Translations under genes and position numbers: made by a program
Origin: Planctomycetales bacterium
GTDB lineage: Bacteria; Planctomycetota; Planctomycetia; Pirellulales; Pirellulaceae
Reading direction: 5' to 3'
Assembly (NCBI GenBank): GCA_020426845.1
Contig: JAGQPF010000172.1
Span: 1 to 63,157 of the forward strand
DNA length: 63,157 bases
Part shown: piece after piece, positions 55,360 through 63,157 of the stretch
How the letters are laid out: the number at the start of each line of letters is the position of its first letter
How positions within the stretch are numbered: the stretch's first letter is position 1
The notes under the pieces: generated by a model
Databases searched by the model: none
What the model saw: the letters and a program-made list of their open reading frames with translations, nothing else
Told to the model about the DNA's origin: nothing

Positions 55360-56931
55360 TCAATCACTTTGCGATTCGCGAGGCCATGCCAAGCCGAGCA
55401 GGGCAGAGACCGCGAGCGTCGTGCCAACCGCCGCGGGCATTACCCAAGTAAAACTCAGAGTCGTGTCCGTCAGCCACGCCCATGCCTCGGGAAGCCAGCC
55501 CGCTTGCTGGATCACGCGGCTGATCTCGACCGAGTAACCGATGCCAACCGCGACCGCGAAACCGCAGCACGCCCCGATCACCGCTGCCGCTTCACCGACT
55601 CGGGGAAGCAACATGCCGACCAGGAACAGTCCGCCCAGCGGGCCCGTGACGGCATTAAAGGTCCTCGGCATGGCGTCGACGATGCCCCAACGCGACGGCA
55701 TGAAGCTCAGTCCGTAAGCCGCCGCGGCGATCGCCAATCCGGCAATAATCGTGATCGTTCGCGCAGTGGAGAGCACCTCTGCGGGCGTGTATTTGCGGCG
55801 GCCGAACTGGCTGCGCTCCACCGACAACACCGTGGCGATCGAGTTGACACCCGAGTCGATGCTGGACATCGCGGCGGCGAGCAGCGCGGCAAGAATGCCG
55901 CCCCCCATTCCCGTCGGCAAACGATGAACAGCAAAGGTGGGAAAGATCAGCGAGCGATCCTGCTTCACGGTCGGATCAAGCCCCGCCTCGAGCGGCAAAT
56001 CCTGGCCGATATAAAAGTGCAGCATCGCCAAGCCGACCAACATCAACATCAAGTTGAGCCCCACTCCCAGCAGCGAGCCGGTGACAAAACTCCGACGCGC
56101 AGCCGTGGTTGAGGAGGTGCTGAAGTATCGCTGCACGGTCATTTGATTCCCGATGTGCGTGCAGACGTGCCAGACAAACATGTTCAGCGCCACGGTGAAC
56201 ACGGTGGCCCGGACGGTCGGATCGAAGCTGAACAGTGGCATCGCCTCGTGTCCGGAAGCACGCAGCCGCTCGGCCGTCGTCGCATACCACACGCCGGGAC
56301 CGCTGCCCGTCTGCCAGGCCACATAGCCAATGGCAAACACACCGCCGCCGATTAGCAGAGCGACCTGCACGACGTCCGTCCAAATGACGGCCCTCAGGCC
56401 TCCGAGGGTCGTGTAGACCGTGGCCACGATGCCGATGGTCGCAATCACCACCGGAAGTGACATGCCGCTGAGCCTCGCCAAAGGCCGCGCGGTGGCCAGC
56501 ACGACAAAGCCCATCCAAAGCACCACCATCAGCAGAAACAGCCACACGCCGAGCTGGCGCGCCGTCGGCCCGAACCGATCGTGGAGATACTCGTACGCCG
56601 ATGTGTACTTGAACCGCATCATGTACGGAATGCAGAACCACCAGACGATCGCCATCTCAAACGGGATCGCCAGCATCTTGCCGAACATGTGTGTGACGCC
56701 CGAGCTCCACACCTCGCCGGGCTCGGAGAGATAGGTCAGGCTCGACAGCAGCGAGGCGATGACGCTGACGCCCACGGCGAACCAGGGCATATTGCGGCCC
56801 GCCAGGAAGAAGTCCTCGCCGCTATGCTGCGAGCGAGCCAGGCGCAGCCCGAGCCAGATCATCCCGCCCAGGTAGGCCGCGATCACCAAGTGGTCGGCCA
56901 GCGACAGGGCCGAGCTGAATGTCGTTTCCAT
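55360..56931 (-). CDS. Sodium:solute symporter (SSS family)
   Basis: 523-aa inner-membrane transporter with about 13-14 hydrophobic helices. Family features: GEDFFLAGRNMPWFAVGVS, TYLSEPGEVWSSG, YLHDRFGPTARQLG and GGLRAVIWTDVVQVALLIGG. It should couple Na+ entry to uptake of a sugar, uronate or amino-type solute. It lies between the DUF1501 gene (1-nt gap upstream) and PIG-L, with the same strand, consistent with an operon. The near-by uronate-isomerase-like gene suggests a uronate or sugar substrate (inference). Confidence 0.92.
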   Translation of the reverse strand: METTFSSALSLADHLVIAAYLGGMIWLGLRLARSQHSGEDFFLAGRNMPWFAVGVSVIASLLSSLTYLSEPGEVWSSGVTHMFGKMLAIPFEMAIVWWFCIPYMMRFKYTSAYEYLHDRFGPTARQLGVWLFLLMVVLWMGFVVLATARPLARLSGMSLPVVIATIGIVATVYTTLGGLRAVIWTDVVQVALLIGGGVFAIGYVAWQTGSGPGVWYATTAERLRASGHEAMPLFSFDPTVRATVFTVALNMFVWHVCTHIGNQMTVQRYFSTSSTTAARRSFVTGSLLGVGLNLMLMLVGLAMLHFYIGQDLPLEAGLDPTVKQDRSLIFPTFAVHRLPTGMGGGILAALLAAAMSSIDSGVNSIATVLSVERSQFGRRKYTPAEVLSTARTITIIAGLAIAAAAYGLSFMPSRWGIVDAMPRTFNAVTGPLGGLFLVGMLLPRVGEAAAVIGACCGFAVAVGIGYSVEISRVIQQAGWLPEAWAWLTDTTLSFTWVMPAAVGTTLAVSALLGLAWPRESQSD

Positions 56932-56932
56932 G

Positions 56933-58429
56933 TCAGCTCAGCAGCTTTCGCTGCACAGTTCCGCCCTGGTCGGTCAGCCGAACATTGAGTCCCTTGAACT
57001 GGTGTGTCAGCCGCAAGTGATCGAAACCGAACAGGTGCAGGATCGTGGCGTGCAGATCGTTGATGTGAATCGGGTCCTCGACTGGCGCCCAGCCGATGTC
57101 ATCGGTCTTGCCGATCACTTGCCCGCCCTTGATGCCGCCACCCGCCATCCACAGGCTGAAGCCGTACGGGTGGTGGTCGCGTCCGGTGTTGACCGCGCGG
57201 CCGCCGCGATTCTCACCCAACGGCGTGCGACCGAACTCTCCCGCGCAGATGACCAAGGTCTCGTCGAGCAGTCCGCGCTGCTTGAGATCCTGCACCAAGG
57301 CGGCCACCGGTTGGTCGAGCATGCCCGCGTTGTAGGTGAGCTCCGGGGCCAGATTGCTATGGTGATCCCAGGAGGCATGCATCAGCGTCACACAGCGGAC
57401 GCCTCGCTCCACGAGCCGCCGGGCGAGCAGGCAGTTCGTCGAGAACTGTTTGTAGACATTCGGCCCGCCGCCGCGGAAGTTGGTCTTCTCGGGCTCCTTG
57501 CGGTGAACTCCGTAAAGGTCGAGCGTCGCGGCATCTTCGCTCGCCAGATCGATCAGCTCGGGCGCGGACGCCTGCATGCGAAACGCCAATTCGTACGACT
57601 GAATGCGACTGGCAATTTCCGGATCGCGGCTGTCGGCCAGTTGCCGCTCGTTCAGATCGCGAATCGCCTCCAGACTGGCTTGCTGCATGGCCGCGTTGAC
57701 ACCGGGCGGGCTGTTCAGATTCAGCACCGGCTCGCCTTGCCCGCGGAACACGACGCCTTGATAGGTCGAGGGAAAGAAGCCGCTGGTCCAGTTGCTGACG
57801 CCGCCGCTGCTGCCGCGCCCCGCGCTCAGCACTACGTAGCCCGGCAGGTTCTCGGACTCGGAGCCCAGCCCGTAGGTCAGCCAACTGCCCAGGCTCGGGC
57901 GTCCAAACCGTGGCACGCCGGTGGTCAGCATCAGCTGCGCTGGGTGGTGGTTGAAAGCGTCCGTATGCATCGAGCGAATCAGGCATATGTCATCAGCGCA
58001 GCCGCCGAGATGCGGCAGCAGGTCGCTAAGCTCCATCCCGCATTGTCCGTGGCGGCTGAACTTCCGGGGACTGCCCAGCAGCACCGCGGACTCTTTCTTG
58101 ATAAAGGCAAACCGCACCTTCTCGGTCAGCGAGTCCGGCAACTTCTCGCCATCCCGCTCTCGGAGCACGCGTTTGTCGTCGTAGAGATCCACGTGGCTGG
58201 GGGCGCCGGCCAGGAAAACGAAGATGCACGACTTCGCTTTCGGGGCGAAGTGAGGCGCCTTGGGTGCGAGCGGATCGTGGGCGCGATCTGCCGCCAGAGC
58301 CGGCTCGCGGCTGAGCAGCGACGCCAGCGCAAGTCCGCCCAGGCCGCTGGCCGCGGAGGTGAAGAAGTCTCGCCGCAAGGTCTCGACGGGCGAAGTTGAC
58401 GGAAGCCGGGGGTGACGGAAGTGTGTCAT
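56933..58429 (-). CDS. Tat-exported DUF1501 protein
   Basis: 498 aa with a twin-arginine signal (R19-R20, RRDFFTSAASGLGGLALASLL). DUF1501 shows KAPHFAPKAKSCIFVFLAGA near the start of the mature part, GMELSDLLPHLGGCADDICL in the middle, and VICAGEFGRTPLGENRGG and GRDHHPYGFSLW near the end. The fold is alkaline-phosphatase/sulfatase-like; function unknown. It regularly follows a DUF1549/DUF1553 gene in planctomycetes, as here (64-nt gap). Probably periplasmic, acting with its neighbour. Confidence 0.92.
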   Translation of the reverse strand: MTHFRHPRLPSTSPVETLRRDFFTSAASGLGGLALASLLSREPALAADRAHDPLAPKAPHFAPKAKSCIFVFLAGAPSHVDLYDDKRVLRERDGEKLPDSLTEKVRFAFIKKESAVLLGSPRKFSRHGQCGMELSDLLPHLGGCADDICLIRSMHTDAFNHHPAQLMLTTGVPRFGRPSLGSWLTYGLGSESENLPGYVVLSAGRGSSGGVSNWTSGFFPSTYQGVVFRGQGEPVLNLNSPPGVNAAMQQASLEAIRDLNERQLADSRDPEIASRIQSYELAFRMQASAPELIDLASEDAATLDLYGVHRKEPEKTNFRGGGPNVYKQFSTNCLLARRLVERGVRCVTLMHASWDHHSNLAPELTYNAGMLDQPVAALVQDLKQRGLLDETLVICAGEFGRTPLGENRGGRAVNTGRDHHPYGFSLWMAGGGIKGGQVIGKTDDIGWAPVEDPIHINDLHATILHLFGFDHLRLTHQFKGLNVRLTDQGGTVQRKLLS

Positions 58430-58493
58430 GGCTGAGTCGTGAGTTGAGTCTGAAGCTGGCGTCCGATGGCGAATAGCCCGAGCCGCTGCGAAG

Positions 58494-61400
58494 TTATTGC
58501 TTGGTGAGGAAGGCGTCGAGGTTCAGCAGGACCCGGCCCGTCAGCACCCAGGCGGCGAGCTCCGCTTGGTCGGAGCGATCGGCCTGATCCGGCTTCGCTT
58601 GGGGAAGCGACGCGGGCCCCAACAACGCTTTGCGATCCTCGTCGCCCGCCGCACGGCAGAGCTCCTGGTGGCGTGCATGCACCGCCGTCAGTCGCTCCGC
58701 CAGCTCGCCATCGCCGGACGCGGACAGGCATAGCTCCAACGCGAAGGTGATGCGCGACGCGTCGTCGCTGGCCGGCGCCTCCGCGACAATGCGTCGCGCG
58801 AGATGCTGAGCACATTCGAAGAACACGACGTCGTTCCAGAGCGTCAACGCCTGCAACGGCGTATTGCTCTCGCTGCGACGCGCCGTGCACTCGGTCGAGT
58901 CGGGCGAGTCAAAGGTCATCAGCATCGGATACGGCGAGGTGCGTTGAAAAAAGGTGTACATTCCCCGCCGGTATTGATCGCCGTCCTTGCTGACGCTCCA
59001 CTTGGCACTGTTGGCATAAGTCAGGCTCGAGTATTCGGCAGGCTGGGGCGGCCGAACGCTCGGGCCGCCTAGCTTGGGATTCAACAATCCCGACACCGAC
59101 AACGCCAAATCGCGGACAATCTCGGCCTCCACGCGCCGCCGAGGATGACGAGCCAAGAGATCGTTCTCCGGGTCGAGCTTCTCCAGCTCCTCGCGATGTT
59201 GCGACGATTGCCGATAGGTCGCCGACGTGACGATCAGTCGGTGTAGTTCCTTGAGTCGCCAGCCGTTGTCGCGGAATTCTCCCGCCAGCCAGTCGAGCAG
59301 CGCGGGATGCGTCGGCGGACTGCCCTGGCTGCCAAAGTCGTCGGCCGACAGCACCAGCCCGCGGCCGAAGTAGCGTTGCCAAATGCGATTGACCGTGACG
59401 CGAGCCGTTAGCGGCTGTTCGGGCGAGAACAACCAGTGGGCCAAGTCGAGCCGATCGGGTCCCGCCTCGGCGTTGCGAGCGGCAATGGGCGGCAGCACGT
59501 TTAACCCAAGCGACTGCACCGGATCGCCCGGGTCCAGGAAGTTGCCGCGGCGATGGATGTGCGCAGACCGCTTCGACTCCCGCTCGACCACCGCCTGGGC
59601 AACGGCGTCCGGTCCCTTCGGCTGGCGTTGTTGATGATCCGCCAACTGCTTCTCGAGCTTCAACAACTGCGGGTCGATGGTCCGGTAATAGTCGGCCACC
59701 GCCTTCGCCTCCGCCTCGTTCCGCTTGGCTGTGTCGATCTGCAGCGCTGCCGCCACCTTGCTCGGCAGTCCGTCGAGCGCCGTTGTGGCGGCGGGCGAGA
59801 CGCTGAGCCGAAACCGTCCCAGATTGTGAGTTTGTCCTTTGTAGTTCTGATCCATCACCACAGTCAGCGTGGCGCCGGCCGGAACCGGCTCGGCGAGCTG
59901 AAAGGCGGCGACGTGCCGCTTGCCGATCTCCGGCGAGACGGCCCAGCCGTCGTCGCGATTGTCGTTGATGGCTTTGGCCACTTCCCAATCGTTCTGCGAG
60001 AAGTCGGCCCGCGCGGCGACCAGCCCGATCGGTGCTCCGTCCTGTTGCAGCTCGAACGCGGTCAGGACGAAGTTGCCGTTGTCCGCGCGGCCGGGGCCGT
60101 TCTTCGGCAGCCGTTTGTCGGGGAGCACTTCCAATCGCACGCTGGCGACGTCGACCGGAGCGGCGAAAGTCAGCTCGTATCGATCCGAGACCTGATTGGC
60201 TCCGGTCACCAGCAACGAGCCGTCGTCCTGCGACTCGAACTTCGCCCCGTGTTTCGACTTGCTGGCCGTGGGCTCGATCGTCTCCCAGCCCGGTGTGCCG
60301 GCGGCTGTCGGCTCCCAGCTGGCCTGCGCGGCGGCGAGCCCGTCGCGGACATAGGCGTCGCGTTGTTCGGCGAGCCGTTGCGCCTCTTGTGCATGCTTGG
60401 CCAACGCCGCCTCATGCGAGGCGGCCTGCTCGGGCGTCGGCGCGGAGACGTCCTTCTCGTCGATGTTGTTAAAGAATGCGTAGAGCTGGTAATACTCGCG
60501 TTGGCTGATCGGGTCGTACTTGTGAGTGTGGCATTGTGCACAGCCTACCGTCAAACCCAGCCAGACGGTGCCGACGGTGTTGATGCGGTCCACCGTCTTT
60601 TTGACTCGATCCTCCTCCTGATCCGTGCCGCCCTCGGTGTTGTGGAGCGTGTTGCGGTGGAAGCCGGTGGCGACGTGATCGACGATTTCCGCATCGGGGA
60701 GCATATCGCCGGCGATCTGCCGGATGGTGAACTGATCGAACGGCAGGTCTTGATTGAGCGCCTCGATGACCCAACTGCGGTACCGCCAGGCGTTGGGGCG
60801 CGGGCGATCCTTCTCGTAGCCATCGGAGTCCGCATAGCGGGCCAGGTCGAGCCAGTGCCGACCCCACCGCTCGCCATAGTGCGGCGACTCCAGCGCTCGT
60901 GACACCATCTTGTCATAGGCCTGCGGCGACCCGTCCGCGAGGAACTCGCGCAGCTGCTCGGGGGACGGCGGCAAGCCGAGCAGATCGAGATAAACGCGGC
61001 GAATCAACTCCCCACGCGACGCCTCGGGCGCGGGGCTCACTTGGTGCTTGTCGAGCTTGGCGAGCACGAACTGGTCGATCGGGTTGCGCGGCCATTGCGG
61101 ATTGGACAGCTTCGCGGTCTCGGGCGGAGCGACCGGAGCGATCGGCTGAAACGCCCAATGCTTGCTCACCTCGGGCTCCTCGTGCGGCCAGGGGGCGCCG
61201 GCCCGAATCCATGCGCTGATCAACTCGCGTTCGGCTTCCGCCAGCGGGGCGCCCTCGCCGGGCGGAGGCATTCGCTGCTCGTCGTCCGAGCTGGCGATCC
61301 GCTGCCACAACAAACTCTCGGCGGGCTTGCCGGCGACGACGGCCTTTCCACTGTCTCCGCCCTGCAGAACTCGCTGGCCGACGTCGAGTCGCAAGCCGCC

Positions 61401-61649
61401 CTCTTGCTTTTCGGCCCCGTGACACGAGACGCATCGCTTCTGCAGCAGTTGACTGGCCGCCCGCCAGGCCTGCGTCTGCGGCTCGGACAGGGGTGTGTCG
61501 GCGACGGCGGGGGCGACGGCCAGCAGAATGCCAAGCACGCATGCATGGAGCACAGCGTCGCCGAGCAGACGGGCGCCGAGCAGGTCGGGTCGAATTGGTT
61601 CGAGCGGACGGAGGCAAGGCCGAGGCGCGGCAGGAGTTCTCATGGGCAT
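58494..61649 (-). CDS. DUF1549/DUF1553 cytochrome c protein (PSCyt1/PSCyt2)
   Basis: 1051 aa. An N-terminal export segment (about 25-45, LHACVLGILLAVAPAVA) is followed by a PSCyt1 heme site CVSCH (KRCVSCHGAEKQEGG), then DUF1549/PSCyt2 (about 140-350) with RRVYLDLLGLPPSPEQL and a second CAQCH. A beta-sandwich carbohydrate-binding-like region (about 500-640, VSDRYELTFAAPVDVAS) precedes DUF1553 (about 760-1010, ARVTVNRIWQRYFGRGLV, LKELHRLIVTSATYRQS). The open frame to 62078 crosses into non-family sequence; ATG 61649 is preferred. First gene of the DUF1549-DUF1501-SSS-PIG-L set; probably a periplasmic redox protein in polymer breakdown. Confidence 0.9.
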   Translation of the reverse strand: MPMRTPAAPRPCLRPLEPIRPDLLGARLLGDAVLHACVLGILLAVAPAVADTPLSEPQTQAWRAASQLLQKRCVSCHGAEKQEGGLRLDVGQRVLQGGDSGKAVVAGKPAESLLWQRIASSDDEQRMPPPGEGAPLAEAERELISAWIRAGAPWPHEEPEVSKHWAFQPIAPVAPPETAKLSNPQWPRNPIDQFVLAKLDKHQVSPAPEASRGELIRRVYLDLLGLPPSPEQLREFLADGSPQAYDKMVSRALESPHYGERWGRHWLDLARYADSDGYEKDRPRPNAWRYRSWVIEALNQDLPFDQFTIRQIAGDMLPDAEIVDHVATGFHRNTLHNTEGGTDQEEDRVKKTVDRINTVGTVWLGLTVGCAQCHTHKYDPISQREYYQLYAFFNNIDEKDVSAPTPEQAASHEAALAKHAQEAQRLAEQRDAYVRDGLAAAQASWEPTAAGTPGWETIEPTASKSKHGAKFESQDDGSLLVTGANQVSDRYELTFAAPVDVASVRLEVLPDKRLPKNGPGRADNGNFVLTAFELQQDGAPIGLVAARADFSQNDWEVAKAINDNRDDGWAVSPEIGKRHVAAFQLAEPVPAGATLTVVMDQNYKGQTHNLGRFRLSVSPAATTALDGLPSKVAAALQIDTAKRNEAEAKAVADYYRTIDPQLLKLEKQLADHQQRQPKGPDAVAQAVVERESKRSAHIHRRGNFLDPGDPVQSLGLNVLPPIAARNAEAGPDRLDLAHWLFSPEQPLTARVTVNRIWQRYFGRGLVLSADDFGSQGSPPTHPALLDWLAGEFRDNGWRLKELHRLIVTSATYRQSSQHREELEKLDPENDLLARHPRRRVEAEIVRDLALSVSGLLNPKLGGPSVRPPQPAEYSSLTYANSAKWSVSKDGDQYRRGMYTFFQRTSPYPMLMTFDSPDSTECTARRSESNTPLQALTLWNDVVFFECAQHLARRIVAEAPASDDASRITFALELCLSASGDGELAERLTAVHARHQELCRAAGDEDRKALLGPASLPQAKPDQADRSDQAELAAWVLTGRVLLNLDAFLTKQ

Positions 61650-61765
61650 CTCTTGATCCGAAGCGTCGAGGCCGGTGGGCGGGGCAGGGCGGGGCGGGAG
61701 AGTTGGTGGAGGAGCTGCCCATGGCGGACAGAGCCCGGTTAACAGCAGATCGGCAGATCGGCAGA

Positions 61766-61800
61766 TCGGGCCTCCGTTGTAGGCGACCCTTGTGAGGCCC
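61766..61800. repeat. GGGCCTC..GAGGCCC hairpin repeat, copy 2
   Basis: Near-identical (three mismatches) to 34061-34095. Located in the 282-nt divergent gap between the DUF1549/1553 gene (-) and the uronate-isomerase-like gene (+). A small microrepeat (CAGATCGG three times) precedes it. Confidence 0.7.
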
Positions 61801-61931
61801 TTATTATGGTCCAAATCCTCAGCCAAAACAAAAGCCCGTTGATTGTCAGTCGGCCTCGTTCTGGTTAGGGTGGCAAGAGACCACATTCTCAACGCAAGCT
61901 CCTCATCCGGCACCCTCCGGCTCCCGAATCC

Positions 61932-63157
61932 ATGAGCAAAGATCTTCGCGACCGCATCTACGCCGAGCTGTCCGCTGTCAGCATCATCGATCCCCACACG
62001 CACATCAACGCCTTGGATCCCGCCTCCCACAGCCTGGCGGACATCCTTGGCTACCATTATTACACCGAACTGGCCCACTCGGCGGGGATGCCGAAGGACC
62101 AGATCGAGGAGCCGGGCCTGGATCCCAAGGAGAAGGTGGCCCGCCTAATGGCCAATCTGGGCCCGATTTCGAACACAATCCAGTACAGCTGGTTCGTCGA
62201 AATGGCTCAACAGCTGCTTGGCTTTGAAGGCGATGAGATCAACGCGGACAATTGGGAGCCACTTTACGATCACGCCGTGGAGCAGATGGCGTCCGACACG
62301 TGGGCAGACCGCGTGCTGCAGACGAGCGGTTTGGATGGCGTGTTCCTGACCAACGACTTCGACGATCCGCTAGAAGGATTCGACACTCGCAAATACATTC
62401 CTTGCCTCCGCACCGATGACTTGGTGTTCCATCTGGCCAAGCCGCAAGTACGTGAGCGGCTGGAGCGTGCGACGGGCGAGACGGCCGACACGATCGCCTC
62501 GCTTTGCGCCGGCATTGGCTCCTTGTTCGAGCACTTTGTCGGCAAGGGCGCCAAGGCCTGCGCGATCTCCCTGCCGCCGGACTTCTCACCGACGCCCGTC
62601 AGCGAGTCACGCGCTCAAACCGCCCTGGCCGCAATTCAGCGGCTCGGCGTCGACGCGCCCGAATCGCATCGGCGGGCCATCAGCAATTTCGTGTTTTGGA
62701 AGCTGGCGGAGCGCTGCGCCGACTACCGCCTGCCGTTCGACCTGATGATCGGCGTCAATCGCGGCGTCTACGAGGAGGGCGTGTATCAGGGTCAGGACCT
62801 GTATGACAGCCGCGTGTCACTGATTCAGTACAAGCGACTGTTCAACGCTTTCCCGCAAGTCACTTTCCCGGTCTCGGTGCTGGCCAGCGTGACGAACCAG
62901 GAGCTCACCAGCTACGCGTGGATCTTCCCCAACGTGGTCACCAATGGACATTGGTGGTACTCCAACACGCCCACCTACATCGAACACGATGCCGCAGCGC
63001 GGCTCGAGGCGGTGCCGCGAACCAAGCAGATCGGCTACTACAGCGACATGTACAAGCTGGAGTTCGCGCTGCCCAAGTTCAACATGTACAAGCGGATCCT
63101 CGCCAAGATTCTCGCGGAGCGTTATGTGATCGACCGCGGCTGGTCGGAGCAGCGGGC
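61932..63157 (+). CDS. Uronate isomerase-like amidohydrolase (3' end cut by window edge)
   Basis: 408 residues visible. N-terminal metal motif H-x-H in IIDPHTHINALDPASHSL, then HLAKPQVRERL, FHS-type FVGKGAKACAISLPPDF, SNFVFWKLAERCADYRLPF and TNGHWWYSNTPTYIEHDAAA, which read like glucuronate/galacturonate isomerase (UxaC-type) amidohydrolases seen in planctomycetes. The final part is missing. No ribosome binding site is evident before ATG 61932. It is divergent from the DUF1549/1553 gene and may use the sugar acids released by that cluster. Confidence 0.85.
   Translation, partial: MSKDLRDRIYAELSAVSIIDPHTHINALDPASHSLADILGYHYYTELAHSAGMPKDQIEEPGLDPKEKVARLMANLGPISNTIQYSWFVEMAQQLLGFEGDEINADNWEPLYDHAVEQMASDTWADRVLQTSGLDGVFLTNDFDDPLEGFDTRKYIPCLRTDDLVFHLAKPQVRERLERATGETADTIASLCAGIGSLFEHFVGKGAKACAISLPPDFSPTPVSESRAQTALAAIQRLGVDAPESHRRAISNFVFWKLAERCADYRLPFDLMIGVNRGVYEEGVYQGQDLYDSRVSLIQYKRLFNAFPQVTFPVSVLASVTNQELTSYAWIFPNVVTNGHWWYSNTPTYIEHDAAARLEAVPRTKQIGYYSDMYKLEFALPKFNMYKRILAKILAERYVIDRGWSEQR

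Noticed and set aside
56930..58399. 489-aa plus-strand frame
   Set aside because: Antisense to the DUF1501 gene; no recognisable family.

Overview
The window looks like chromosomal DNA of a planctomycete (Planctomycetota, probably a Pirellulales-type lineage). This rests on protein families concentrated in that phylum: DUF1501 and DUF1549/DUF1553 proteins, PVC-type propellers fused to cytochrome c, a sulfatase, Tat-exported Gfo/Idh proteins, an LEPR-type N-terminus on a giant secreted protein, and MfnB (a C1-pathway marker). Several short palindromic repeat families are scattered between genes. The DNA is high-GC by eye. No rRNA, tRNA, CRISPR array or intact mobile element was seen. Both edges cut genes: an MscS channel on the left and a uronate-isomerase-like protein on the right.

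Layout. 1-5.4 kb: MscS channel, secreted sulfatase, small HAMP-like membrane protein, EgtB-family enzyme and DUF4240 protein. 5.98-9.55 kb: an H-NOX heme sensor with a PAS histidine kinase and two response regulators, one carrying a degenerate HD-GYP domain. Convergent to it (9.6-13.2 kb) is a giant hybrid kinase with a periplasmic propeller. 13.4-18.4 kb: secreted zinc metalloprotease, two uncharacterised genes, and a dead macro-domain fragment. 18.9-23.2 kb: MoxR / DUF58 / transglutaminase operon. 23.6-29.7 kb: hydrolase plus methyltransferase, the agmatine-to-putrescine pair (aguA, aguB), bioD and a Gfo/Idh protein. 29.9-38.2 kb: LRR membrane protein, polytopic membrane protein, mfnB overlapping a protease-like gene, a small membrane protein, hemW and a secreted protein. 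38.7-47 kb: scpB with a huge acidic tail, then a soluble FtsH-like ATPase-protease with an 87-aa and a 1153-aa partner. 47-48.7 kb: WD40 protein and hisB. 49-54 kb: a 1643-aa cytochrome-containing exoprotein. 54.2-63.2 kb: PIG-L deacetylase, Na+/solute symporter, DUF1501 and DUF1549/1553 genes, divergent from the uronate-isomerase-like gene. The last group looks like uptake and breakdown of a (poly)saccharide or uronate.

The two most interesting systems are the H-NOX circuit (5983-9552), which parallels proteobacterial NO/c-di-GMP circuits but has no recognisable c-di-GMP enzyme, and the FtsH-like three-gene cassette (40985-46960), whose ATPase appears to have an inactive N-terminal AAA-like module where FtsH has its membrane anchor.
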